Origin: Pelobacter sp. UBA6093
GTDB lineage: Bacteria > Desulfobacterota > Desulfuromonadia > Desulfuromonadales > Syntrophotaleaceae
DNA: 53,860 bases
Assembly (NCBI GenBank): GCA_002435955.1
Contig: DIWZ01000033.1
Location: forward strand, 229,508 to 283,367
Direction: 5' to 3'
Position 1 is the stretch's first letter. Each line of letters begins with the position of its first letter. The position numbers and the translations under genes were made by a program. Positions 39,931 to 47,967 of the stretch are shown here, one piece after another. The notes under the pieces were generated by a model. That model was not told where the DNA came from and ran no database searches. It saw only the letters and a list, made by a program, of their open reading frames with translations.

Positions 39931-40057
39931 GCAGAAAATCGGGGTGGGGTGAATCCAAAATGCAAGTGCGCCACGTGAAGTCGCCCGGAACATTTGGACC
40001 TTCGGTCAGACGCTGACGTCTAACGTTGTTTTTCCTTTCACTCACAGGATAATCATT

Positions 40058-40492
40058 TTGGATAATTTAAACAAACATTCAAAAACACTTGTTTATTATT
40101 TACGAGGCATGTTTATCTTTACGCTATTTGCAGTACAGCTATCATTCATCAGTGGTTGCTCTATTCACAAAAAGACAACACCGCAACCAGGAAAAATCGA
40201 GTATAAAAAAATAGGAATAGCTTCATATTACTCTGATAAATTCAAATCCAGAAAAACTGCTAGCGGGGAGACCTTCGACAATAATTTAATGACGGCTTCT
40301 CACAAGACGTTACCCTTTGGTACTACTGTGTTAGTCACAAATTTAAATAATGGCAAATCTGTTAAGGTGAAAATTAATGACAGGGGTCCATTTATTAGAA
40401 GGAGAATTATTGACCTTACCAGGGCTGCATTTGCAAAAATTGAAAATCTGGACAAAGGTTTTACAAAAGTGGAAATAATGATTGTTGATTAA
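40058..40492 (+). CDS. RlpA-like double-psi beta-barrel lipoprotein
   Basis: A 144-residue protein. A hydrophobic signal ends in FISGC (lipobox, Cys near residue 34). The DPBB domain has GIASYYSDKFKSRKTASGET, MTASHKTLPFGTTVLVTNL and KVKINDRGPFIRRRIIDLTR, the full RlpA signature with catalytic-type Asp in NDRGPF. RlpA proteins cut glycan strands lacking stem peptides at the septum. There is no SPOR domain, so this is a short form. TTG start at 40058 with AGGA upstream. Base composition is very AT-rich compared with neighbours, which suggests recent transfer. Confidence 0.85.
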   Translation: MDNLNKHSKTLVYYLRGMFIFTLFAVQLSFISGCSIHKKTTPQPGKIEYKKIGIASYYSDKFKSRKTASGETFDNNLMTASHKTLPFGTTVLVTNLNNGKSVKVKINDRGPFIRRRIIDLTRAAFAKIENLDKGFTKVEIMIVD

Positions 40493-40495
40493 TCA

Positions 40496-40569
40496 TATAG
40501 GGGGCCCTATTTTCTTGGACATGGGGACTTTACCCCAAATCAGGGTCCAAGAAAGCCGGATCCCCTATA
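40496..40569. repeat. 74-bp nested palindrome
   Basis: Outer arms TATAGGGG / CCCCTATA, then TTTCTTGGAC / GTCCAAGAAA, then an inner GGGG ACTTTA CCCC. It directly follows rlpA. It could be a terminator, but its size and symmetry look like a small REP- or MITE-type element. Confidence 0.7.
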
Positions 40570-40758
40570 CCTTCTCTTGCAATTCAATAGCGCCCCTGGC
40601 AAGCTCTCTCGCCAGAAAATGATACTATATAGAAAAAGCAATTCTTGGCCACATAGTCTGTTTACCCTGCTCGATGAGCAGTCATTGAGAGATGTCCTTC
40701 CCGTTTCTTTGTCTGGAATTCATCGGAAATACGCGCTCATTGCCGAAAGGAGAAGGAG

Positions 40759-40920
40759 ATGTTCGAATATGCAGCGGTTGCAGGTGGTGGCATTCAAGGC
40801 TGGTGGACCGGACAGATGCTCCCTTTTTTGGACATGATCCGTGCTTCCTCCTACTTCTGGCCGGGGGTCATGGCGGCTTCCCTCATTTTTTTCCTGTCGA
40901 TGAGGCAATTTATCAAATAG
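40759..40920 (+). CDS. Small membrane protein, 53 residues
   Basis: MFEYAAVAGGGIQAWW, then a hydrophobic helix SYFWPGVMAASLIFFLSM, ending RQFIK. AAAGGAGAAGGAG stands immediately before the ATG, a very strong ribosome-binding site, and the positive C-terminus suggests an N-out orientation. No family recognised. It stands alone between rlpA and DUF1540. Confidence 0.55.
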   Translation: MFEYAAVAGGGIQGWWTGQMLPFLDMIRASSYFWPGVMAASLIFFLSMRQFIK

Positions 40921-41120
40921 ATCGGCTGGAAAGTTTTGCCGCCACTCGATATGTCCAGGTGTTTGGCCTCAGCCGGAAATATAGAATATCCCCGATAAGC
41001 AGCTGCACAAAAAAAAGCCCGCGGTCAGGTATCAGAACCGTGGGGTCGAATTGAGCCAATTGTCCGGGGAATATAACAGTTTTGTTAACTTGAGGTTTCT
41101 GCTGTGGGGGTTATGGTGAA

Positions 41121-41414
41121 TCAGCTTTGTTTATAAGTCAGGCAGTCCGGTTCGCCGCCTTTCATACCGACGTGAATGTTGGAAGCGGTGCACTCGAAGT
41201 CTTTGTTGAAGCTGCAATCGGCTGTCTTGCAGGCCCCGACCCCGGCCGTCATGTCTTTAACGCCACCGTGGGCAGAGGATTTGAAAAAGGTGTCGCAAAC
41301 GGGTTGATTGGGGTTGTCGCCGATGGTGATGGCCATGGCATGGCAGGCCTTCTCAGCGTTGTAGGCACAATCGGAGACGGAACAGTCCATTACTTTGGGC
41401 ATTTTCATGGGCAT
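41121..41414 (-). CDS. DUF1540 protein, two Cys-rich repeats
   Basis: A 97-residue protein with two similar units: VMDCSVSDCAYNAEKACHAM with ICDTFF-type ending (VCDTFF), and VGACKTADCSFNKDFECTAS with PDCLTY. Each unit has four Cys in the spacing C-x4-C-x7-C...C, the DUF1540 pattern, suggestive of zinc or other metal binding. Cytoplasmic, no signal peptide. GGAGGACAACC before the ATG makes it well translated. Family role unknown; members are common in anaerobic spore-formers and deltaproteobacteria. Confidence 0.88.
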   Translation of the reverse strand: MPMKMPKVMDCSVSDCAYNAEKACHAMAITIGDNPNQPVCDTFFKSSAHGGVKDMTAGVGACKTADCSFNKDFECTASNIHVGMKGGEPDCLTYKQS

Positions 41415-41608
41415 GGTTGTCCTCCTTTGCCACTTGGACAGAAACCTCGTGTATCAGTCAATCTATCAGGAGCCGTTCTGCTGTCAAGGGAGGGGGAACA
41501 TTAGTTTGCCTTTCCCGGGCAGGGGGTGCATTACAAAATCGGGCAAATCGTATATATTTACCAGAAATTGCGCATGATATGTCTTCAGGTTCAAACGAGG
41601 TGGTTGCC

Positions 41609-42697
41609 ATGGGTTCAAACACGATCGACATCCGGGAAAATGTGCCGCTTGCCGCTTTGACAACGTTCGGTGTTGGCGGCCCGGCGCGGTATTTTGTTCA
41701 GGTTTCGAGTGAAAACGAAGCGGTGGCGGCCTTGGCCTTTGCCCGTGAAAGGGACCTTGATCACATCGCTCTGGGCGGCGGAAGCAACGTCCTGATCAGT
41801 GACGAAGGATTCTCGGGGCTCGTGATCCTGAACCGGATAAAGGGCTTGACCGTCGAAGAGGCGGACGGCAACGTGCTCGCCCATGTCGGCAGCGGCGAAG
41901 ACTGGCAGGATTTTACGGATCTGTGTGTTGCGAGGGATTGGCAGGGGGTTGAATGTCTTGCGGGGATACCCGGAACGGTCGGTGCTTCCCCGATCCAGAA
42001 TGTAGGCGCATACGGTCAGGAAGTGGCGCAGGTCATTTCGCGGGTGCGCTGCCTGAACACAGACACCGGCAAAGCGGTAACTTTCGATAATGAGACATGC
42101 GCATTTCGCTACCGGGAGAGCATTTTCAATACCGGGGAAGCCGGCAAATACCTGGTGCTTTGTGTCACCTTCAAGCTCAAAAGAGGTGGAGCGCCGGTGC
42201 TCAAATACCGGGAACTCGAAGCGTATCTTTCAGGCATCCCATCACCATCCCTGGCGGATGTCCGTGATGCCGTCATAGCGATCAGAGCCGGCAAGGGGGT
42301 TTTGATCCGGACCGGCTACGAATCATTCAAGAGCGCCGGGTCGTTCTTCAAAAATCCCATCGTCACCCAGGCGCAGTTCAAACACATCGAATCCCTTGTT
42401 GGCGGACACGCGGGTCCGACCAACTGGGCCTGGCCTATGCCGAACGGTGACGTCAAAATCTCCGCTGCCTGGCTGATCCAGCGCTCGGGATTCGACAGAG
42501 GCTATCGCAAGGGAGCTGTCGGCATCTCGCCTCACCACCCCCTGATCCTGATCAACGGTGCCGAGGCGTCGGCCCGGGAAATCGTCGACTTTGCCGCGGC
42601 AATGCAGCAGCGCATACTGGATCGCTTTGGTGTCCTCCTGAAACCCGAAGCCCGTCTCATCGGCTTCAGTTCTTCCCCGTTCAGCGCGTTGCCGTAA
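41609..42697 (+). CDS. murB: UDP-N-acetylenolpyruvoylglucosamine reductase
   Basis: A 362-residue flavoenzyme of peptidoglycan synthesis, reducing UDP-GlcNAc-enolpyruvate to UDP-MurNAc with NADPH. Motifs: TTFGVGGPARYFVQV and LGGGSNVLISDEGFSGLVI (FAD site), GIPGTVGASPIQNVGAYGQE, YRESIFNT and SFFKNPIV (catalytic Ser). ATG at 41609 preceded by GAGGTGG fits the family N-terminus (SNTIDIRENVPLAALTTF). Length and motifs are of the long type I form, as in E. coli. It is not in a division/cell-wall cluster here, so it may be a second or relocated copy. Confidence 0.94.
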   Translation: MGSNTIDIRENVPLAALTTFGVGGPARYFVQVSSENEAVAALAFARERDLDHIALGGGSNVLISDEGFSGLVILNRIKGLTVEEADGNVLAHVGSGEDWQDFTDLCVARDWQGVECLAGIPGTVGASPIQNVGAYGQEVAQVISRVRCLNTDTGKAVTFDNETCAFRYRESIFNTGEAGKYLVLCVTFKLKRGGAPVLKYRELEAYLSGIPSPSLADVRDAVIAIRAGKGVLIRTGYESFKSAGSFFKNPIVTQAQFKHIESLVGGHAGPTNWAWPMPNGDVKISAAWLIQRSGFDRGYRKGAVGISPHHPLILINGAEASAREIVDFAAAMQQRILDRFGVLLKPEARLIGFSSSPFSALP

Positions 42698-42730
42698 ATG
42701 GTAAAGAGACGCCCGTTCTTACGTGCGGTT

Positions 42731-43420
42731 TCACGGCATGTTCCGGACTCTGTCGATTCTGTCGCTGGAAGAGGGGTGGGTAGCGAAAAATCCCCCGGCG
42801 CTGCTTCCAGCCGTCTGCTGTAACCAGGTTAGGGTATTGACCATCATCTGCTTGCCATTGGGATTGATTTTGCGAAGAAGTACTACTCCATGCCTGTCCG
42901 CCTCGTACTCCTCACTACGTCCGTAAGCCCGAATCACCAGATTCCCGGCAAGGGGGGTGAGTTGCCCGCTCCCCGGGAAAAACTGTTCGAGCAGAACCGT
43001 CGCGATATTCAAACCTGCTCCCAGGGTCTGGGCCTTGGAGACGTGGCCGAGATCGTCATGGGCAATCTCGTGGGCCAGGACCGATTGCAGGTGCTCGTCA
43101 TTGGCCTTGCTCAGCAGCCCCGTTGTTACGATAAATTGGCCGCGGCCTGCACTCCCGGCATTTATCTGCGGGTCTTCCACCACGCTGACCTGGACCTGCC
43201 CCGATGATATCGGATTGTTCATCACATGCAGAAGGGGGGTCATGAGTCTCTGCAACCTCTCCACCTGCGCCGGATCGACTTTCCCTGCAGTGGATGTACC
43301 GGTCGGTTGAGGGGCGGAAGAAGGAGCTGAAGGGACTCCTCCAAGGCCAGCGCAGCCGGCAATGGAGACCAGGGAAAGGCTCACCAGAACAACCTTGATT
43401 GCAGCGAAGGTATTTTTCAA
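42731..43420 (-). CDS. M48 family metalloprotease, lipoprotein
   Basis: A 229-residue lipoprotein protease. Signal VVLVSLSLVSIAGC ends in a lipobox (Cys23). The zinc motif HEIAH is at residues 117-121 (SVLAHEIAHDDLGH), and the third ligand Glu is in EEYEADRHGVVLL. This resembles LoiP/YcaL/BepA-type outer-membrane quality-control proteases, but without TPR repeats. The start is TTG at 43420, with AAGGAGG seven bases before it. Convergent with murB. Confidence 0.9.
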   Translation of the reverse strand: MKNTFAAIKVVLVSLSLVSIAGCAGLGGVPSAPSSAPQPTGTSTAGKVDPAQVERLQRLMTPLLHVMNNPISSGQVQVSVVEDPQINAGSAGRGQFIVTTGLLSKANDEHLQSVLAHEIAHDDLGHVSKAQTLGAGLNIATVLLEQFFPGSGQLTPLAGNLVIRAYGRSEEYEADRHGVVLLRKINPNGKQMMVNTLTWLQQTAGSSAGGFFATHPSSSDRIDRVRNMP

Positions 43421-43872
43421 TTGACCTCCTTATGCCTTTGTACCAGTAGTTGAATCATTTACAGGGACATCCTTGCAAGTGAAATGTTCTCATGGCGCAT
43501 TGACGCCGAATCAGGTAATGGGGGAAACCATATACGACAGGTTCCTAGTAATTATAGCAATTTTAAAGTGGATGGCGTTGCAAAAAGTCTCCCCTACGGC
43601 GTTACGGCGGTTTTTCAGGACCTCGACATACTATATGTATGCCTTCGCCCCTGAAAAACCACCAAGCCTTTTTGCTTAGCCATCCCATGAATGTTTGCGA
43701 AGACAGGTCAGGGTACCGCGACAAGTTTTTGCAATACTTGCCAAATAGAGTCTCAATGGCCTACGATACCACCTACGGTGCCTTCCTCCCTGTCGGCGAC
43801 GTCCGGCCAGTTGAGGACGGGAGCAGGTTCACCGCAGCATCCCAATCCGCACCGACGAAGGAATTGTTTTCC
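43421..43872. other. Intergenic stretch with family B element
   Basis: About 450 bases between the divergent M48 and rsgA genes. It contains the second family B copy (43571-43704) and should contain both promoters. An open frame leads into rsgA from 43639 but crosses the repeat, so it is not taken as coding. Confidence 0.6.
43571..43704. repeat. Family B inverted-repeat element, second copy
   Basis: GATGGCGTTGCAAAAAG at the left and the same interior as 36262-36411 (CAGGACCTCGACATACTATA then TGTATGCC). The central AGGGCGAAA part is deleted and the right end (TGTTTGCGAAGAC) is degenerate. Confidence 0.8.
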
Positions 43873-44967
43873 GTGAATATAAAGCAGCTGGGCTGGAACG
43901 CCCATTTTGAAAGCCACTTCGAATCCTGTCAGGGGCAGAATCTCGTCCCCGCGAGGGTGGTTCGTGCGGGGGGCGGTTTTTATTCCCTGCTGAACGCCGA
44001 TGGCGAACAGACCGCCACTCTTGCCGGGCAACTGCGCCATACCTCTTCCCAGGATGCCCTTCCGGCCGTGGGGGATTGGGTGGCCATCGATTCGCCTGTG
44101 GAGGGGGGGATCCGCATCCATGCCGTCCTTCCCCGGCAAACCGCCCTGAAGCGGGCGACCGCCGGAAACCGCAAAGGTCTGGCCGAAAAGCCGGGGTGCC
44201 CCCAGGTGCTGGCGGCAAATGTGGACACCGCCATAATCGTCAGCGGGCTTGATAATGACTACAATCCAAGGCGCATCGAGCGCTACCTGACCCTGGTGTA
44301 CGAAAGCGGTGCCGCTCCGGTCATTGTACTGAACAAGTCCGACCTCTGCCCCGAGACGCAAACGCTGCGTGCCGAAGTAGAGGCGATCGCCTTCGGGACC
44401 CCGGTCCTGGTTACCAACGCGCGCAGCGGCGAAGGCCTCGCCGAGCTGGCGCCCCATCTCGAGGCCGGCAGAACGTTGGTGCTGCTCGGATCTTCGGGCG
44501 CGGGTAAATCCACCCTGCTCAACCAGCTTGCCTGCGCCGACCATCAGCAGACCTCCGAGGTCAGCACTGCGGTCGGCAAGGGGACTCACACCACTACGCA
44601 CCGGGAGCTGTTTCCCTTGCCCGGCGGTGCTCTGGTCATCGACACCCCGGGATTGCGCGAACTGCACCTGTGGGGGGAAAGCGAGGCGAGTCTGGAGAGT
44701 ACCTTTCCCGAGATTGTCGCCCATGCAACGCAATGCCGCTTCAGCAACTGCCAGCATGAAAACGAACCGGACTGCGGCATCCGGCAAGCTCTGATCGAGG
44801 GGACGCTCGACGCCGCCCGGCTGGAAAGCTACCTGAAACAGCGAGCAGAACTCGCCTATGCCACTCAGCGCCATGAGTTAGCGACGCAGGTGGCTCAAAA
44901 GCGGAAAAGAAAAGCGATCCCCCGCGAAGCCAAGCGCTGGCGCCGGGAGCATGGCGACGGACAGTGA
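43873..44967 (+). CDS. rsgA: Ribosome small-subunit-dependent GTPase A
   Basis: A 364-residue circularly permuted GTPase. The N-terminal OB-fold is followed by NKSD (G4), then the P-loop SSGAGKSTLLN (G1), DTPGLREL (G3) and a C-terminal zinc motif CRFSNCQHENEPDCGIRQA. RsgA checks maturation of the 30S subunit. GTG at 43873 was chosen because NIKQLGWNAHFESHF is the family start and AAGGA lies before it; the open frame begins far upstream in repeat DNA. Complete and probably functional. Confidence 0.93.
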   Translation: MNIKQLGWNAHFESHFESCQGQNLVPARVVRAGGGFYSLLNADGEQTATLAGQLRHTSSQDALPAVGDWVAIDSPVEGGIRIHAVLPRQTALKRATAGNRKGLAEKPGCPQVLAANVDTAIIVSGLDNDYNPRRIERYLTLVYESGAAPVIVLNKSDLCPETQTLRAEVEAIAFGTPVLVTNARSGEGLAELAPHLEAGRTLVLLGSSGAGKSTLLNQLACADHQQTSEVSTAVGKGTHTTTHRELFPLPGGALVIDTPGLRELHLWGESEASLESTFPEIVAHATQCRFSNCQHENEPDCGIRQALIEGTLDAARLESYLKQRAELAYATQRHELATQVAQKRKRKAIPREAKRWRREHGDGQ

Positions 44968-44986
44968 AGGATTAACTCCTGGGAGG

Positions 44987-45277
44987 CTAGCCCAGTCTGA
45001 ACCCGTCGCCGGCGTACTGAATATTGGCGGCATCGGAGGCGCGCGGCGGGGAGACTGCGTGAACTCCACCGCATGTGGGGCAACTGCCTACATGGGTTTT
45101 CAATACAAAGGGGGCATTGCACCCCTGGCACATGGTGGCCAGGCCCCCACCGGGGATCGCCCGCCGCAGCAGGGCGCCGCCGTGGGCCTGTGCTACAAAC
45201 TCCACCAATTCCCGACCTTCCGCATACGGTCCACCAGCCCCGTGTCCTTGTCCATCGCCACATCCACATCCTGACAT
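44987..45277 (-). CDS. Small Cys-rich zinc-ribbon-like protein
   Basis: A 96-residue protein. MSGCGCGDGQGHG at the start (Cys, His and Gly rich) and a zinc-ribbon-like MCQGCNAPFVLKTHVGSCPTC further on (CxxC...CxxC). The C-terminal GGVHAVSPPRASDAANIQYA is distinctive. AAAGGAGGATTCGAT before the ATG gives strong translation. I know no assigned function; metal or Fe-S binding is likely from the Cys pairs. Confidence 0.75.
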   Translation of the reverse strand: MSGCGCGDGQGHGAGGPYAEGRELVEFVAQAHGGALLRRAIPGGGLATMCQGCNAPFVLKTHVGSCPTCGGVHAVSPPRASDAANIQYAGDGFRLG

Positions 45278-45468
45278 ATCGAATCCTCCTTTAAGTAAGG
45301 TGTTGTTTTCCGGTTTCGGCAAACATTACAACGCTTCACCGGGTAAGTCCCTGACATGGATCAAGGAAATGCATTTGGCAGGAGCGCCGAGGCGCGGGCA
45401 AAAAATGGTAATATGGTGTGGCGGCCACTTCTGTATGCTCGATCACTTTCAACCTTTTTGGAGGCGTC

Positions 45469-46065
45469 ATGAAATTCACAGGTGTGAACCATCTGGCTAT
45501 GGCTACCGGCGATATGGATGCAACCATTCGATTCTGGAGGGATTTATTGGGAATGCGCATGATCGCCGGGTTGGGCAAGCCGGGATTCAGGCATTATTTT
45601 TTCGAAATCTCCCCCCATGACATGATCGCATTTTTCGAGTGGCCGGATGTCGAAGCGGTGTCTCCCAAAGTGCATGGGGAGCCGGTGAAAGGGCCTTTTA
45701 TCTTCGATCATGTTTCCTTCGGGGTCGAAAAAAGCGCAGACCTGTGGGCGCTCAAGGACAAGCTCGATGCGGCGGGGTTTCCCTGTACGGGGGTGAAGGA
45801 TCACGGCTTTATCCATTCGGTCTATGCGCACGATCCCAACGGCATCCCTATCGAGTTCAGCTGGCCGGTGGATGGCATCGATGTGCGCAAAAAACCGATG
45901 ATGGCCGATTCCGCTCCCGGCGCCGTGGCCAAAGAGGGTGCCGAGCCGGTGGCGGAGCGTTGGCCGGAGGTAACCAGGCCGACCAAAGAGAACGACAAGG
46001 AGATTGTGAAAGCCGCCGGCAGCGAACTCTATCATTGTTTGAAATCAGGGAACGAGGGGGATTAA
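45469..46065 (+). CDS. VOC family (glyoxalase/dioxygenase fold) protein
   Basis: A 198-residue protein. VNHLAMATGDMDATIRFWRDLLGMRM starts the first beta-alpha-beta-beta-beta unit (seen in parts), HVSFGVEKSADLW and HDPNGIPIEFSWPVDG the second, with the metal ligands His, Glu and probably His of vicinal-oxygen-chelate enzymes. The last 60 residues are charged and extend beyond the usual 130-residue fold. Activity cannot be told (glyoxalase, dioxygenase or fosfomycin-type). Start ATG at 45469 with GGAGGCG. Confidence 0.85.
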   Translation: MKFTGVNHLAMATGDMDATIRFWRDLLGMRMIAGLGKPGFRHYFFEISPHDMIAFFEWPDVEAVSPKVHGEPVKGPFIFDHVSFGVEKSADLWALKDKLDAAGFPCTGVKDHGFIHSVYAHDPNGIPIEFSWPVDGIDVRKKPMMADSAPGAVAKEGAEPVAERWPEVTRPTKENDKEIVKAAGSELYHCLKSGNEGD

Positions 46066-46120
46066 ACCTGACCGATGGGGATGCTGCAACCTGATGCAGC
46101 AGACCAGGAGAGAGCCATGC

Positions 46121-46155
46121 AAAAAGGCCCTTCCCCCCGGGGAAGAGCCTTTTTT
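46121..46155. terminator. Bidirectional terminator between VOC and rSAM genes
   Basis: AAAAAGGC...CTTCCCC / GGGGAAG...GCCTTTTTT, a strong stem with A- and T-runs on both sides, between convergent genes. Confidence 0.92.
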
Positions 46156-46168
46156 CGATTTTAACCAG

Positions 46169-47512
46169 TTACTGCAGACACTGCAACAACCCCATGGCCC
46201 ACTGGCACGCCCCGCAGGGTTCCGGCTGAGTGTAGCAGTCTTGCTCGAAGTCCTCCTCCTGCAGCAGATCGCAGGGGGCCACAGCACAATTGCAGCAGTA
46301 GGGATAGTCGAAGCTATGGACGTTCTCGCGGAAGCTGCGAAACGCCTCGTCGTTCCAGATATCCAGCAACGGCCGTTCGTTGAGCCGGCCGAAGACCTTG
46401 GGTTTGACCAGCCGATCCCAGTCGTTGATGAAGCAACGAAACTGATGCCAGAGGAAATAACATGGATGCACCGCGCCGTCCCAGGAAATAAAGGCTGCAC
46501 CGTCTTCCACAAAGTTGCATTTTCGCTCGTAGCGGGGTACCGCCGCGGGCAGCTTCAGTTCGATGCCCAAACTCTTCGCCAGTTGCTCCGCCTGGGCAAA
46601 TAGTGCCTGCATCTGTCCGGCATGCTCGGCACTGCGCTGCAACAGCCGCGGTACGTCGAGAAACACATCCTTGCGCCGCGCTTCGGCCCGCATCTGGTCG
46701 ATCAGGTCCATCATCCTGGCCAGTTTGGGATCCAGGCCCGGCAGAAACCGCCCCATTTCCCAACGGGAATTATAATCGCGCACATCGAGCCCCAGGTCGG
46801 CGATCTTGTCCCTCCAGTGGTTGAAAATCTCCACAGCGGCGTCGGTGCAATTATCGTACGCGACCTGATCGACGTAGGCACCGTCGTAAGGCAACGCCTG
46901 GGTGACAATGACAAAATCGGCGCCCCGGGTCGCGACCCAACGCAGCGTGTCCAACAGTTGTTGCTTGTTTTCCTGCATCAGGACGAATTCAACGCCGACT
47001 TTCAGCCGGCTATCGGGCTGGCGCTTGCGGGCGGCGGCCAAAAAGGCAAAGGCCCGCTCCATGTCGCTGAGGTCCTCGCCTTCGCGCACCTTGCTGAAGG
47101 TGTCGGGCCTGACTCCGTCCACAGACAGGCACAGACGATCGAGACCGGATGCGACCAACTCCCGGGCCCAGCGTTCATCGAGCAGCAGGCCGTTGGACTG
47201 AAAGCCGATCCAGGATTGGTCCGGCATCGCCCGCCGGGCCCGGTGGATAAAATCGAGCAACAGGGGGTGCATCAGCGGCTCGCCGATACCGTTGAGCAGC
47301 AGGGCCTCGAGACGCGGAAAGACCGGTTCCAGGGCGCTAAAGATATCGTTGGCCATATCGCCATCGATCACCTTGCTGTCGGCCGCCTGCTTGACGCACA
47401 TCGGACAGCGCAGGTTACAAAAGGTCGTGGTTTCAACAAACAGTTTGCTCGGATAATCCCTTAAAGGCGCCGGCAGGGCGTCTGTGGGATGCGAGGAGGG
47501 TTGCGGACTCAT
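46169..47512 (-). CDS. Radical SAM/SPASM domain protein
   Basis: A 447-residue iron-sulfur enzyme. The S-adenosylmethionine cluster motif CxxxCxxC is CNLRCPMC at residues 32-39 (TTTFCNLRCPMCVKQ), followed by LLLNGIGEPLMHP and FQSNGLLLDE. The C-terminal SPASM-type region has a Cys in KCNFV, then DGAVHPCYFLW, and the dense YPYCCNCAVAPCDLL then CYTQPEPCGACQWAM and LLQC, eight or more Cys for auxiliary clusters. SPASM enzymes modify peptides or mature metalloenzymes. No RiPP precursor was recognised next to it. A good RBS (CGGAGC) is present. Confidence 0.88.
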   Translation of the reverse strand: MSPQPSSHPTDALPAPLRDYPSKLFVETTTFCNLRCPMCVKQAADSKVIDGDMANDIFSALEPVFPRLEALLLNGIGEPLMHPLLLDFIHRARRAMPDQSWIGFQSNGLLLDERWARELVASGLDRLCLSVDGVRPDTFSKVREGEDLSDMERAFAFLAAARKRQPDSRLKVGVEFVLMQENKQQLLDTLRWVATRGADFVIVTQALPYDGAYVDQVAYDNCTDAAVEIFNHWRDKIADLGLDVRDYNSRWEMGRFLPGLDPKLARMMDLIDQMRAEARRKDVFLDVPRLLQRSAEHAGQMQALFAQAEQLAKSLGIELKLPAAVPRYERKCNFVEDGAAFISWDGAVHPCYFLWHQFRCFINDWDRLVKPKVFGRLNERPLLDIWNDEAFRSFRENVHSFDYPYCCNCAVAPCDLLQEEDFEQDCYTQPEPCGACQWAMGLLQCLQ

Positions 47513-47967
47513 AAATGCTCCGAATCTGTTGGGGATAGATTTTGTCGTGATGTATCAATCGGAGCTCTTGCGGCGAGCCTCCATGAAAACAAACGGGCCA
47601 ACCTAGCACAAAAACCGCGACCCGGACACCCCCCTATAGGATCGTTGAGCGTATACTTCGATTTCGATCCCGATTTCGATTTGGATTATAGAATTCTGGG
47701 GGACTGTCGGACTATCCTGTTCTGCGACAATTATGATGACCGGTTGAGTGTCTTCCAGATAGACATCCTCGATGTCCATTCAGCCATGCCTTCACTGTAT
47801 CCCGCTTTTCGCCCCGCCAAACCATCCGCCATTCTGCTGTGGCCCGGTTATTTCGACCGCCGGTTGCAAGGCCGCCGACAGGTGATAGATTGCTGGAAGG
47901 CAGTCCGAACGCATTTGGCGGAGGACAATGGATCCTTTTCATGACCACTAGCGAAAGGAGACGTACG
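47513..47967. other. Intergenic stretch with CGATTT repeats and a family A end
   Basis: About 455 bases upstream of the selenoprotein. It contains a run of CGATTT/CGATCC hexamers (47655-47690) and CTGTCGGACTATCC at 47704-47718, identical to 14 bases of the family A terminal repeat. A frame of 151 codons covers it, but it has no credible start or domain and is not reported. Confidence 0.55.

Noticed and set aside
40577..40837. Plus-strand frame over the small membrane protein
   Set aside because: No start signal; the frame with the strong ribosome-binding site at 40759 is preferred.
41121..41414. Metallothionein reading of the Cys-rich gene
   Set aside because: Cys spacing fits DUF1540 repeats rather than metallothionein clusters.
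43753..44874. Antisense frame across rsgA
   Set aside because: The sense strand encodes a complete GTPase with all G motifs.
47489..47944. 151-codon frame upstream of the selenoprotein
   Set aside because: It runs through hexamer repeats and a family A element end; no start signal or domain.
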